DNA from: Xanthobacter flavus
Lineage (GTDB): Bacteria > Pseudomonadota > Alphaproteobacteria > Rhizobiales > Xanthobacteraceae
DNA: 64,000 bases
Assembly (NCBI RefSeq): GCF_017875275.1
Contig: NZ_JAGGML010000001.1
Coordinates: forward strand, 3,927,001 to 3,991,000
Direction of reading: 5' to 3'
Shown here: positions 25,190 to 33,789 of the stretch, in pieces
Layout: every line of letters begins with the position of its first letter
Numbering within the stretch: position 1 is the first letter of the stretch
The notes under the pieces: model-generated
What the model saw: the letters and a program-made list of their open reading frames with translations, nothing else
Told to the model about the DNA's origin: nothing
Databases searched by the model: none
Program-made: the position numbers and the translations under genes

Positions 25190-26302
25190 ATGATCAACCG
25201 ACGTACCGTTCTCGCCGCGATGCTGGCGAGCGCCGCATTGCCGTCGGCGCTGCGCGCCGATGCCGAGCCCTACGTGCTCGGCACCTTGTTCCCGATGACC
25301 GGTCTTCTGTCGGAGCTTGGTGCGATCTACAGCGGCGCCACCGCTCTGGGGCTGGAGCATGTGGCGGCGGACAAGCGCCTCAAGAAGCCGATCGTGCTCA
25401 AAGCGCAAGATAGCCAGAGCACGCCCCAGGGCGGGGCGGTGGGCATGTCGAAGCTCGCGAACGTCGACCGGGCGCCCTACGTACTGGTGGGCCTCACCGG
25501 CGTCGCCAAGGCTGCCGAGCCCATCGCCACGCGCGCCAAGGTCCTGATGATGAATGGCGGCGGCGTCGGCCCCGACCTTGCGGGCCTTTCCCCCTACTTT
25601 TGGAACATCATCCCCCTCGCCAACCAGGAGTTGCCAACCGCTTTCGGCTGGATGAAGCGCAACGCGATCAAGCGCGTGGCCCTGGTCTATCTGGACGATC
25701 CGCTCGGCAACGCCCTCCGCAAGGGCCTGCAGGAGGGATTGCCCGCCATCGGCGCATCGCTGGTGGGCGAGTTCAGCGCGGCGCCCTCTGCCCAGCAGTT
25801 CTCCGCGATGATCGCCAAGATCCGCGAAGCCAAGCCGGACCTCGTCTATGTCGCCTCGTACGGAACGCAGCAGACCCAGATATTCAAGCAGTTGCGCGAC
25901 AATGGAATCACCCAGCCAATCATGACCTATTCGGTGGGCGGCACGCCCTCGGTGGCGGCGCTGCCGGAAGCCGAGGGCGTGATGTTCACCTCGCAGGTCG
26001 CCGACTGGGATGCGGCCGATCCCCTCACGCGCCGCTTCGTGGATGGCTGGCGCGCCAAGTACAAGGACAATCCCACCACCTACGCGCAGAACTATTACAA
26101 CGCCGTGCTGCTCTACGCCCAGCTCATCGAGCGGCTGGAGAAGGAGGGCAAGCCGGTGACGGGCGACACGCTGAAGGAAGCCATTGCAACCGGGAGCTTC
26201 GATCTGGTCGGCGGGAAAGCGAGCTTCTCGGCCAGCGGCGCCATCGACATGCCGACCCAGCTCAACCGCGTGCATGACGGCAAGTTCGAGAAGGCGAGCT
26301 GA
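25190..26302 (+). CDS. ABC transporter substrate-binding protein, HAAT (Leu/Ile/Val) type
   Basis: A 370-residue periplasmic binding protein of the branched-chain amino acid (Peripla_BP_6) type. The N terminus MINRRTVLAAMLASAALPSA is a signal peptide with a twin-arginine-like RR and a cleavage site near LRADA. The mature part has the family phrases VLGTLFPMTGLLSELG, AVGMSKLANVDRAPYVLVG and YAQNYYNAVLLYAQLIERL. The ATG at 25190 has GGAGGAA 7 bases upstream. It is followed directly by both permeases and both ATPases. Relatives of this family in catabolic clusters bind aromatic or other carboxylic acids, so it probably imports the substrate of the pathway. Confidence 0.9.
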   Translation: MINRRTVLAAMLASAALPSALRADAEPYVLGTLFPMTGLLSELGAIYSGATALGLEHVAADKRLKKPIVLKAQDSQSTPQGGAVGMSKLANVDRAPYVLVGLTGVAKAAEPIATRAKVLMMNGGGVGPDLAGLSPYFWNIIPLANQELPTAFGWMKRNAIKRVALVYLDDPLGNALRKGLQEGLPAIGASLVGEFSAAPSAQQFSAMIAKIREAKPDLVYVASYGTQQTQIFKQLRDNGITQPIMTYSVGGTPSVAALPEAEGVMFTSQVADWDAADPLTRRFVDGWRAKYKDNPTTYAQNYYNAVLLYAQLIERLEKEGKPVTGDTLKEAIATGSFDLVGGKASFSASGAIDMPTQLNRVHDGKFEKAS

Positions 26303-26305
26303 TCC

Positions 26306-27175
26306 ATGCTCCTGAGCCAGCTTGCGGTGGCGGGCATCCAGACCGGGATGCTCTACGCGCTGACCGCCGCGGGATTCGCGCTGATCTTCGGCGCCACCCG
26401 CGTCTTCCACGTAGCCCACGGCGCCACCTTCATCCTGGCTGGCTACGCCTTCCTCGCGGCTCTGCAGCTGGGTCTGCACTGGTCGCTGGCGAGCCTGTGC
26501 TCGCTGCTGGTCGCCGTCGCCTTCGGCCTGTTCATGGATGCTCTGGTCTACAGGCCGATCCAGAAGCATGAGGGCTCCTTCTTCACGGTGTTCGTCGCCT
26601 CGTTCGGCGCGGGCATCGCCATGCAGGCGCTCATCCAGTTCTTCTTCGGCGGCGGCTTCGCCACGATCTCGGTGCCGCTGACGCGGGCCGCCCAAGTGCT
26701 GCCGGGGCTCTATATCGCCCCCGTGTTCTGGGTCGCGCTGGCGGTGGTCGTAGTGGTCTTCGTCGCTGTCAGCCTGTTCCTGGAACGGACCCACGCCGGC
26801 CTCGGCCTGCGGGCTCTGTCCGAGAACCCGGAGCTGCTGCGAGCCTATGGCCTCTCCGCACGGCGCCTCTCCGCGCTCGCCTTCGTGGTCGGCTCGGCTC
26901 TTGCCGTGCCGGGCGCGATCCTCACCACGATCACCACCGGCATTCAGCCGGCGGACAGCGCCCACGTGATGCTGGTCTCCCTTGCGGCGACGGTGGTCGG
27001 TGGCATTGGTTCCATCCGGGGTGCGGCTCTGGCGGGCCTTTTCCTCGGCCTCGTCGAGAACTTGGTGGTCGCCGTGGTGGACACCCAGTGGAGCCAGGCC
27101 GCCAGCTTCGTGGTGCTGTTCGCCTTCATCCTGTTCCGCCCCAATGGGCTCATGGGGAAGGCTGGTGCGCGATGA
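26306..27175 (+). CDS. ABC transporter permease, LivH type
   Basis: A 289-residue inner-membrane permease of the branched-chain amino acid transporter family. The first segment LAVAGIQTGMLYALTAAGFA is followed by IFGATRVFHVAHGATFILAG, the LivH signature around the first loop, and about eight hydrophobic stretches in total. The conserved coupling loop LRALSENPELLRAYGLSARR lies near residue 170. The start is 3 bases after the binding-protein stop and its stop overlaps the next permease start (ATGA). Confidence 0.92.
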   Translation: MLLSQLAVAGIQTGMLYALTAAGFALIFGATRVFHVAHGATFILAGYAFLAALQLGLHWSLASLCSLLVAVAFGLFMDALVYRPIQKHEGSFFTVFVASFGAGIAMQALIQFFFGGGFATISVPLTRAAQVLPGLYIAPVFWVALAVVVVVFVAVSLFLERTHAGLGLRALSENPELLRAYGLSARRLSALAFVVGSALAVPGAILTTITTGIQPADSAHVMLVSLAATVVGGIGSIRGAALAGLFLGLVENLVVAVVDTQWSQAASFVVLFAFILFRPNGLMGKAGAR

Positions 27176-28050
27176 TTGCCTATCTCGTCAACCTCGCGAC
27201 CCTGATCGCCATCTTCGGTATCGCGGCCAGCAGCCTGAACCTGCTGATCGGATATGCCGGCATCTTCTCGATCGCCCATGCCATGTTCTTCGGCATCGGC
27301 GCATATGTGGCCGCCCAGGTGGCGCTCAGCGCCACTCCAGACTTCCTGGTGGCGGCGCTTGCGGCCGCGGTGGTGGCGGGGGCCCTGTCGCTCTGCCTTG
27401 CCCTGCCCGCCCTGCGGGTGCGTGGCGAATATTTCGTCGCCGCCTCGCTCGGGCTGCAAATGATGGCGAGTACCATTTTCGCCGAGGCCCACAGTCTCAC
27501 CGGCGGCGTCGGTGGACTGGTCGGCATCCCTCCGGCGCGAATCCTGGGCTTCGACGTGGCCTCGCCCGATGCCTTCCTCGTCCTGGCACTCGTCTGCCTC
27601 GGCGTGACGCTGGCGGCGGTGCGCACGCTCATACGAGGCAGCTTCGGCCGTTCGCTGATGGCCCTGCGCGACAGCGAGAGCGCGGCGGAAGCGTTCGGCA
27701 AGAACGTTCGCGCCCTGAAGACGCTGGTGGTCGTCGTCGGCTGCTTCTTCGTCGGTATCGCCGGCGCGCTGTTCGCCTTCCACATGGCGTTCGTCAACGT
27801 CGAGAGCTTCACCCTTGAGCAGTCCGTCGTGCTGATGGCCATGGTCATCATCGGCGGCGCCGGGACCCTGACGGGGCCACTCGTCGGCGTCATCGCGCTG
27901 CTCAGCCTTCCGGCAGCGCTGTCCTTCCTGCCCTTCATCCCGTCGACGGAGATCGGCACGGTGCAGCAGTTCATCTATGGAGCTCTCATGACGGTGCTCA
28001 TGATCTTCCGTCCGAGCGGCATCGTTGGCCTTTCGCGGGGGGCAAGATGA
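27172..28050 (+). CDS. ABC transporter permease, LivM type
   Basis: A 292-residue LivM-type permease. Hydrophobic segments alternate through the protein, with NLLIGYAGIFSIAHAMFFGI and the EAA-like coupling loop RSLMALRDSESAAEAFGKNV near residue 160. MAMVIIGGAGTLTGPLVGVI is a family signature. The ATG at 27172 overlaps the LivH stop, and its own stop overlaps the ATPase start, which marks a tightly coupled operon. It forms the heteromeric channel with the previous gene. Confidence 0.92.
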   Translation: MIAYLVNLATLIAIFGIAASSLNLLIGYAGIFSIAHAMFFGIGAYVAAQVALSATPDFLVAALAAAVVAGALSLCLALPALRVRGEYFVAASLGLQMMASTIFAEAHSLTGGVGGLVGIPPARILGFDVASPDAFLVLALVCLGVTLAAVRTLIRGSFGRSLMALRDSESAAEAFGKNVRALKTLVVVVGCFFVGIAGALFAFHMAFVNVESFTLEQSVVLMAMVIIGGAGTLTGPLVGVIALLSLPAALSFLPFIPSTEIGTVQQFIYGALMTVLMIFRPSGIVGLSRGAR

Positions 28051-28799
28051 ACACGCCGATCCTGCTCTCCGCGCGCGGTCTCTCGCGCAGCTTCGGCGGC
28101 AATTCCGCCGTCCAGGATGTGACGCTGGAGTTGCACCAGGGCGTCGTCACGGCCCTTGCCGGTCCCAACGGCGCCGGCAAGACCACCCTGTTCAACCTCA
28201 TCACCGGCCACCTCGCCCCCGATCGCGGCGCGGTGGAGCTGAAGGGCGCCTCCATCCTCGGCCTCAAGCCGCACCGGGTGGCGCTGAAGGGCATCGCCCG
28301 CAGCTTTCAGGACCTGCGCCTGTTCGGCTCCATGAGCGTCTACGACAACGTGCTGTCCGCCATCGAGCCCACCCCTTGGCTGTGGCAGCCGGGCGGCAGC
28401 TCCGGCGCGGCGGCGCGGCGGCTCCAGGTGGAACGCGCGCTCGACGCCACCGGGCTCGCCGAGCTCGCCGGCACGCGGGCCATCGACCTCTCCTATGCGG
28501 AGACGAAGTTCCTCTCCATGGCCCGGATCATCGCCACCGGCGCGCCGATCTGGCTGCTGGACGAGCCGGCGTCGGGGCTCGACCCTGCTTCCCGCTCGCG
28601 CTTCGTGAAGCTGGTGAAGGAAGCCACGGCGGCCGGCGTCACCGTCTGCCTCATCGAGCACAACCTCGACATCGTCACCGAGCTTGCCGACCGCATCGCC
28701 TTCCTCGACCAGGGCCGCAAGCTCGCGGAGGGCACGCCGGACGAGATCCTGGGCGATGCGAAGCTCATCGCCATCTACTTCGGGGAGCGCAGGGAATGA
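28047..28799 (+). CDS. ABC transporter ATPase, LivG type
   Basis: A 250-residue ATPase. Walker A is GPNGAGKTTLFNLITG near residue 36, Walker B is WLLDEPASGLDP, and the H-loop is LIEHNLDIV. The ABC signature reads DLSYAETKFLSMARIIATG, an unusual LSYAE version of LSGGQ. LivG proteins often vary here. With the next gene it powers the transporter. It overlaps both neighbours by 4 bases. Confidence 0.92.
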   Translation: MNTPILLSARGLSRSFGGNSAVQDVTLELHQGVVTALAGPNGAGKTTLFNLITGHLAPDRGAVELKGASILGLKPHRVALKGIARSFQDLRLFGSMSVYDNVLSAIEPTPWLWQPGGSSGAAARRLQVERALDATGLAELAGTRAIDLSYAETKFLSMARIIATGAPIWLLDEPASGLDPASRSRFVKLVKEATAAGVTVCLIEHNLDIVTELADRIAFLDQGRKLAEGTPDEILGDAKLIAIYFGERRE

Positions 28800-29545
28800 A
28801 CATGGCCGTCTCCGTCCTTCCCGACACCTCCGCCGTTCCCGCGCCCGCCATCGCCGTGCGTGGCCTGCGGGCCTCCTACGCCGGACGGGAGGTGCTGAGC
28901 GGCGTCGATCTCCACCTTGCTGCCGGGGAGGTGCTGTGCCTCGTCGGGCACAATGGGGCGGGCAAGTCCACGCTGCTGAAGATCCTGTTCGGACTGCACG
29001 CGGCGGACACCGGCGAGGTGATGCTGCGCGGGCGCGCGCTGAAGCCTCATCCGAGCCTCATGGCACGCGACGGCGTGGCCTATGTGCCCGAGGGCCGGGG
29101 CGTGTTTCCCGGTCTCACGGTGCAGGAGATATTCACCCTGGCCCTGTGGTCCGCGAGCCTCGGCGCCGGCGAGGGCCGCGCCCGCATCGACGAGGTGCTG
29201 GAGCTGCTGCCCAAGCTGAAGGATTTCTGGCTGAAGCGCGCCGGCCAGCTGTCCGGCGGCCAGCAGCAGATGGTATCCATCGGCCGGGCGCTGCTGTCGC
29301 GTCCTGGCATCCTGCTGCTGGACGAGCCCTCCATCGGCCTCGCGCCCAAGCTGTTCCAGGACCTGCTGGCGCCCATCCGCGTCATCCAGCAGCGCCGCGG
29401 CATGTCCATCCTGCTGGTGGAGCAGAATGTGGGCGAGGCTTTCGCCATCTCCGATCGGGTGGTGGCCATGAAGTCCGGGGTGATGATCTATGAGGGCACG
29501 CCGGCGGATCTCGCCGACCACGCCAAGCTGCTGACGCTCTTCTGA
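28796..29545 (+). CDS. ABC transporter ATPase, LivF type
   Basis: A 249-residue ATPase with Walker A GHNGAGKSTLLKILFG near residue 50, signature LSGGQQQMVSIGRAL, Walker B ILLLDEPSIGLAP and H-loop LLVEQNVGEAF. VAYVPEGRGVFPGLTVQEIF is typical of LivF. An N-terminal extension of about 15 residues precedes the ATPase fold. It closes the five-gene transporter. Confidence 0.92.
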   Translation: MNMAVSVLPDTSAVPAPAIAVRGLRASYAGREVLSGVDLHLAAGEVLCLVGHNGAGKSTLLKILFGLHAADTGEVMLRGRALKPHPSLMARDGVAYVPEGRGVFPGLTVQEIFTLALWSASLGAGEGRARIDEVLELLPKLKDFWLKRAGQLSGGQQQMVSIGRALLSRPGILLLDEPSIGLAPKLFQDLLAPIRVIQQRRGMSILLVEQNVGEAFAISDRVVAMKSGVMIYEGTPADLADHAKLLTLF

Positions 29546-29583
29546 GCCGAAGCCACGACAAACGAGCCCCGGGGAGGGACCAT

Positions 29584-30060
29584 ATGAAGACAATCGAGCA
29601 ACGGCTTCAGCTCATCGAGGACCAGCTGGAGATCGGGCAGCTCCGGGCCCATTACTGCCACCTGCTCGATGAGCGCAGGTGGGACGCGTTCGTCGCGCTC
29701 TTCACGCCGGACGGCGTGTTCGAAGGGCTGGAGGCGGTGAGCGGCCACGACGCGCTGCGCACTTTCTTCAGCGAACGCGTGCCGAAGCTCGCCGAGGATT
29801 TCTGGCACTTCTGCACCAACGGCACGGTGGAAATCGATGGCAACGTGGCCACCGGCCGCATCTCCATGGAATATCTCTCCGTCACCGATGGCGTCTCCTT
29901 CGTGTCGGCCGGCCACTATGACGACGTGATGCGCCGCGTGGACGGCCGCTGGCGCTTCGCCTCGCGCAGGATCACCTTCTATTTCCTCTCGCCGCTCAGC
30001 GAGGGCTGGGCCGGGCGGCCGTTCCCGGGTCGCGCGCCGGCGGCGAGGGCGGCAGAATGA
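29584..30060 (+). CDS. SnoaL/NTF2-like protein (DUF4440/ring-hydroxylating beta-like)
   Basis: A 158-residue protein of the NTF2-like superfamily. The first helix IEQRLQLIEDQLEIGQLRAH is followed by YCHLLDERRWDAFVALFTPD, the common SnoaL-4 start, and by the curved-sheet part ending RVDGRWRFASRRITFYFLSP. GGGGAGGGACC lies before the ATG. Relatives include isomerases, dehydratases, polyketide cyclases and non-catalytic subunits, so no reaction can be named. Its stop overlaps the alpha/beta-hydrolase gene start, which suggests that the two act on the same compound. Confidence 0.8.
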   Translation: MKTIEQRLQLIEDQLEIGQLRAHYCHLLDERRWDAFVALFTPDGVFEGLEAVSGHDALRTFFSERVPKLAEDFWHFCTNGTVEIDGNVATGRISMEYLSVTDGVSFVSAGHYDDVMRRVDGRWRFASRRITFYFLSPLSEGWAGRPFPGRAPAARAAE

Positions 30061-30839
30061 ACTGGATCGAGGTCAACGGCGGCGGCACGCGCTACGTATG
30101 CGAGGGCGACGGGCCGCTGCCGCTGGTCCTGATCCACGAGATGGGCGGAGCGCTGGAGAGCTGGGCACCGCTCCTGCCCCTGGTGGCGGAAGGGCGCACG
30201 GTGCTGCGCTACGACGTGCGCGGGTTCGGCCATGCCTCCAAGCTGCGCGGATCTGGCGCCATGGATGTGCTGGTGGCGGACCTGGTCGCGCTGCTCGACG
30301 CCCTGTCGATCGATGATCCGGTGGACCTGTGCGGCATGGCGGTGGGCGGCGCGGTGGCGCTGCATGCGGCGGCGTGCCATCCCGGCCGGATGCGGCGGAT
30401 CGCGCTCATGGGTCCGGCCCTCGGCATCGCGCCCGAGCGGCGGGAGGCGGTGCATGCGCGTGCGGATGCGCTGGAAGCCGGCGGCATGGATTCCATCGCC
30501 GACGGCGAGCTTGATCTCACCTATCCGGCGGCACTGCGTGAGGATGACCGCTTCCCGGCCTATCGCGCGCGCTGGCTCGGCAATGATCCGTCGAGCTACG
30601 CGGCCACCTATCGCATGCTGACCGGGCTCGATTCCCGGCCGGCGCTTGGCGCGGTGTGCTGCCCTTCGCTGTTGCTCGCCGGCGCGCAGGACCCGCTGCG
30701 CCCGCCCGCGCTCATCGCCGCGGCCGCGGCCGCAATTCCCGATGCGCGCTTCGCGGTGGTGCCGAGTGGGCATGTGATGGCCCATCAATCCCCCGCGATT
30801 GTGGCGCGGGAACTCGATGCGTTCTGGCGCGCCGCGTGA
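30057..30839 (+). CDS. Alpha/beta-hydrolase fold protein lacking the nucleophile
   Basis: A 260-residue alpha/beta-hydrolase of the 3-oxoadipate enol-lactonase/MhpC-like group. The oxyanion part LVLIHEMGGALESW, the strand RYDVRGFGHASK, the acid AGAQDPLRPP and the His in PSGHVMAHQSP are all present. At the nucleophile elbow the sequence is LCGMAVGGAVAL, so the Ser of GxSxG is Ala95. The gene overlaps the SnoaL-like gene by 4 bases. If the Ala is real, it is either not a classical hydrolase or uses a different mechanism (lyase, isomerase, or binding role). Confidence 0.85.
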   Translation: MNWIEVNGGGTRYVCEGDGPLPLVLIHEMGGALESWAPLLPLVAEGRTVLRYDVRGFGHASKLRGSGAMDVLVADLVALLDALSIDDPVDLCGMAVGGAVALHAAACHPGRMRRIALMGPALGIAPERREAVHARADALEAGGMDSIADGELDLTYPAALREDDRFPAYRARWLGNDPSSYAATYRMLTGLDSRPALGAVCCPSLLLAGAQDPLRPPALIAAAAAAIPDARFAVVPSGHVMAHQSPAIVARELDAFWRAA

Positions 30840-30871
30840 GGCGACGCCGACAACCGAAAGCCCTTCCTCCC

Positions 30872-31489
30872 ATGAAGATGCATTGGTCCCCCCGTTCCCC
30901 GTTCGTGCGCAAGGCGATGATCGCCATCCACGAGATGGGCCTTCAGGATCAGGTCACCTGCGTGCGTACGGTGGCCTCGCCGTTCAAGGCCCATGAGGAG
31001 CTCATGGACGACAACCCGCTGAGCAAGCTGCCCACGCTCGTGCTCGACGACGGCACCGTGGTCTATGACTCCCACGTCATCTGCGAATATCTCGACACCC
31101 TGCACACGGGGCCGCGCCTGTTCCCCACCGTCTGGCCGGAGCGCCTCATCGCGCTGCGCAACGAGGCGCTCGGCGACGGCCTGATGGACCTCGGCCTCCT
31201 GTGGCTCATCGAGCGCTGGCGCGGCGAGGGCATGCAGTCGGCCGACCTCGTCACGGCCAACGCTCGCAAGGTGGAGCGGGTGCTCGCCCGGCTGGAGGCC
31301 GACGTGAAGCTGCTCGCCGACCGTCCGTTCGACATCGGACACCTCACCATTGGCACGGCGCTCGGCTATCTCGACTTCCGCTTCCCCTTCCTGGAGTGGC
31401 GCAACGGGCGGCCGGTGCTGGCGGCCTGGCACGCGGGCTTCCTGGAGCGACCTTCTGTGCAGGCCAATCCGGTGGTGGACGATTCCTGA
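30872..31489 (+). CDS. Glutathione S-transferase family protein
   Basis: A 205-residue GST. The thioredoxin-like N domain starts MKMHWSPRSPFVRKAMIAIH, includes NPLSKLPTLVLDDGTVVYDS (cis-Pro and the DS motif for glutathione) and is followed by an all-helical C domain with DIGHLTIGTALGYLDFRF. GSTs in catabolic operons isomerise maleyl-type acids, remove halogens or cleave ether bonds with glutathione. The substrate here is unknown. The ATG at 30872 lies 32 bases after the hydrolase stop, with a weak ribosome site. Confidence 0.87.
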   Translation: MKMHWSPRSPFVRKAMIAIHEMGLQDQVTCVRTVASPFKAHEELMDDNPLSKLPTLVLDDGTVVYDSHVICEYLDTLHTGPRLFPTVWPERLIALRNEALGDGLMDLGLLWLIERWRGEGMQSADLVTANARKVERVLARLEADVKLLADRPFDIGHLTIGTALGYLDFRFPFLEWRNGRPVLAAWHAGFLERPSVQANPVVDDS

Positions 31490-31539
31490 GCCGTCGGCCC
31501 GACCCGTCCGCACGCACGCCCCGAACGATCGAGGTTTCC

Positions 31540-32424
31540 ATGATTCAGTCGCGCATGGTGGGGGAAGTCCGCGTCACCCGCCTTCTGGAATACGCCGCGC
31601 CCACCCATGATCCGGCCTTCCTGTTCCCGGACATGGCGCCGGGACTGCTGGCGGACAACGCGGGCTGGCTCGCCCCGCATCATTACGTGCCGCACATGAA
31701 CCGGCTCATCGTCACCATCCAGCTCTGGATCGTGCATGCCGGCGGCAACGTCATCGTCATCGATACCGGTGTCGGCAACCGCAAGCCGCGGGCGGCGGCG
31801 CGCATGAACCAGCTCAACAGCCTCGTGCTGCCCTGGCTCGAAGCGGCGGGCGCCGCGCCCGACACAGTAACACACGTGGTCCACACCCACCTGCACAGCG
31901 ACCATGTGGGCTGGAACACGGTGCTGTCCGCCGACGGACGGTGGACCCCCACCTTCCCCAATGCCCGGTACCTGCTGCCGAAGCTCGAATACGACCATTA
32001 CATCGAGGCCCTCGCCAAGGCCTCAGACCCCATCATCGATGCCGCGTTTGACGACAGCGTGCGCCCCGTGGTGGAGGCCGGCCTTGCCGATTTCATTCCC
32101 GATCGTGGCGAGATCGCCGACGTGCTCTCCATCGAGGCCGCGCCGGGGCACTCCGTGGGCCACCAGACCTACCGCATCCGCTCGCGCGGCGAGGAAGGTC
32201 TGTTCAGCGGCGACGTGATGCACAGCCCGGCGCAGATCGTCGATCCCAAGCTCAACACGACCTACTGCGCGCTGCCCGAGGCGGCCCGGCGCACCCGCGC
32301 CGCACTGCTCGCGCGGGAGGCCGAGCGCGGCACGCTGGTGATGCCCATGCATTTCGGCGCGCCACACTGCGGCTACATCCGCCGCCAGGGGGAGGGATAC
32401 ACCTTCGAACCGGCGACGTGGTGA
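31540..32424 (+). CDS. Metallo-beta-lactamase fold hydrolase
   Basis: A 294-residue MBL-fold protein. The metal motif is HVVHTHLHSDHVGWN near residue 114, with the later histidine in EAAPGHSVGHQTY and the Asp in LFSGDVMHSP. VIVIDTGVGNR precedes the metal motif. It may be a lactonase or thioesterase-like hydrolase in the pathway (the glyoxalase II type is less likely). It follows the GST gene by 50 bases in the plus operon. The GST/MBL neighbourhood suggests a glutathione adduct that is hydrolysed, but this is only a guess. Confidence 0.87.
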   Translation: MIQSRMVGEVRVTRLLEYAAPTHDPAFLFPDMAPGLLADNAGWLAPHHYVPHMNRLIVTIQLWIVHAGGNVIVIDTGVGNRKPRAAARMNQLNSLVLPWLEAAGAAPDTVTHVVHTHLHSDHVGWNTVLSADGRWTPTFPNARYLLPKLEYDHYIEALAKASDPIIDAAFDDSVRPVVEAGLADFIPDRGEIADVLSIEAAPGHSVGHQTYRIRSRGEEGLFSGDVMHSPAQIVDPKLNTTYCALPEAARRTRAALLAREAERGTLVMPMHFGAPHCGYIRRQGEGYTFEPATW

Positions 32425-32450
32425 GCCTTGCCGAGGATAAGAAAAGCCCC

Positions 32451-33674
32451 ATGAGCCATCGCGATCCCGTTATCTGTGAGCCGTTGCGCACCCCAGTGGG
32501 TCGGTATGGCGGCATGTTCAAGGACGTGCCGGCGACCCGGCTGGCCGGTTGCGTCATCGAGGCTCTGATTGACCGGACGGGGATCGATCCCGCGCGGATC
32601 GACGACGTCCTCTTCGGCCAATGCTATCCGAACGGGGAGGCTCCTGCCATTGGCCGCGTCGCCGCGCTTGACGCGGGGCTTCCCGTCACCGTGCCGGGTC
32701 TGCAGCTGGACCGCAGGTGCGGGTCCGGCCTGCAGGCTGTGCTTGATGCGGCGATGCGGGTTCAGACGGGAGCGTGCGACCTGGTCATTGCTGGCGGCGT
32801 CGAGAGCATGAGCCGGGCAGAGTATTACTCGGAAGATGTCCGCTGGGGCGCGAAGGGCCGCCCGATCGCGCTGCACGATCGCCTCGCACGCGGCCGCGTG
32901 ACGGCGGGCGGCGAGCGTTATCCCGTTCCGGGCGGCATGCTGGAGACTGCGGAAAATCTTCGCCGGGCCTACGGCATCGGACGCGAGGAGCAGGACGAAC
33001 TGGCCCTCCAGTCGCACCGCCGGGCGGTGGCTGCGGCGGAAGATGGCCGCTTCGCCGAAGAGATCGTCCCGGTGACGATCCTCGGGCGCGGCGGGAAGTC
33101 TCCCGTGGAAATCCAACGAGACGAGCATCCCCGTGCGGACGCCAGTCTCGCCTCTCTTGCGGAATTGCGGCCTATCAGGAGCGCCCAGGATCCGGCCGCG
33201 ACCGTCACTGCCGGCAACGCCAGCGGGCAGAATGACGGAGCCGCGGCCTGCCTTGTCACCACACGGGCCATGGCCGACACGTTGGGCCTGAAGCCACTCG
33301 CCCGTCTGGTGGGCTGGGCGGCGGCGGGTGTCGCTCCGAACGTGATGGGGATCGGACCAGTACCGGCGACCGAGAAGGTGTTGTCCCGGGCCGGGCTAAC
33401 GCTGGCCGACATGGACCTCATCGAGCTCAACGAGGCATTCGCGGCGCAGGTTCTGGCCTGCACGCGCGAGTGGCGCTTCGGCTCAGTCGACATGGAGCGG
33501 CTCAACGTGAACGGCTCCGGCATTTCCCTTGGCCATCCAGTGGGAGCGACCGGCGTGCGCATCCTCGCCACCCTCCTTCGCGAGATGGACCGCCGGGGTG
33601 TGCGCTACGGGCTCGAAACCATGTGCATCGGCGGAGGGCAGGGCCTTGCCGCGATTTTCGAGCGCATCGGTTAG
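32451..33674 (+). CDS. Acetyl-CoA C-acyltransferase (thiolase)
   Basis: A 407-residue thiolase. The nucleophilic Cys90 lies in QLDRRCGSGLQA; DLIELNEAFAAQ, GHPVGATG and MCIGGGQGLAAIF complete the active site. Its motifs and lengths closely match the thiolase at 21145-22341, so the two are probably paralogues that serve two steps or two substrates of the same route. It is the last gene of the plus operon, 26 bases after the MBL-fold gene, with a weak ribosome site. A small hairpin and IS110 debris follow. Confidence 0.92.
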   Translation: MSHRDPVICEPLRTPVGRYGGMFKDVPATRLAGCVIEALIDRTGIDPARIDDVLFGQCYPNGEAPAIGRVAALDAGLPVTVPGLQLDRRCGSGLQAVLDAAMRVQTGACDLVIAGGVESMSRAEYYSEDVRWGAKGRPIALHDRLARGRVTAGGERYPVPGGMLETAENLRRAYGIGREEQDELALQSHRRAVAAAEDGRFAEEIVPVTILGRGGKSPVEIQRDEHPRADASLASLAELRPIRSAQDPAATVTAGNASGQNDGAAACLVTTRAMADTLGLKPLARLVGWAAAGVAPNVMGIGPVPATEKVLSRAGLTLADMDLIELNEAFAAQVLACTREWRFGSVDMERLNVNGSGISLGHPVGATGVRILATLLREMDRRGVRYGLETMCIGGGQGLAAIFERIG

Positions 33675-33676
33675 CG

Positions 33677-33696
33677 GGGGCAATGACCAGTGCCCC
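33677..33696 (+). terminator. Weak hairpin after the thiolase operon
   Basis: GGGGCA (33677-33682) pairs with TGCCCC (33691-33696) over an 8-base loop, followed by TTCG. It lies directly behind the stop of the plus operon. Without a good T tract, confidence is low. Confidence 0.35.
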
Positions 33697-33789
33697 TTCG
33701 CCAGCGATCTGGCGGTCGCGACGATGTCCTCCTGCGATCCGGGACTGCGGCGCGTGGTGCTCCGACCCGATCGGCGACGGAGGTGAACT

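Noticed and set aside
25028-26965. 645-codon minus-strand open frame opposite the binding protein and permease
   Set aside because: The plus-strand genes have signal peptide, ribosome site and family motifs; the antisense frame has none.
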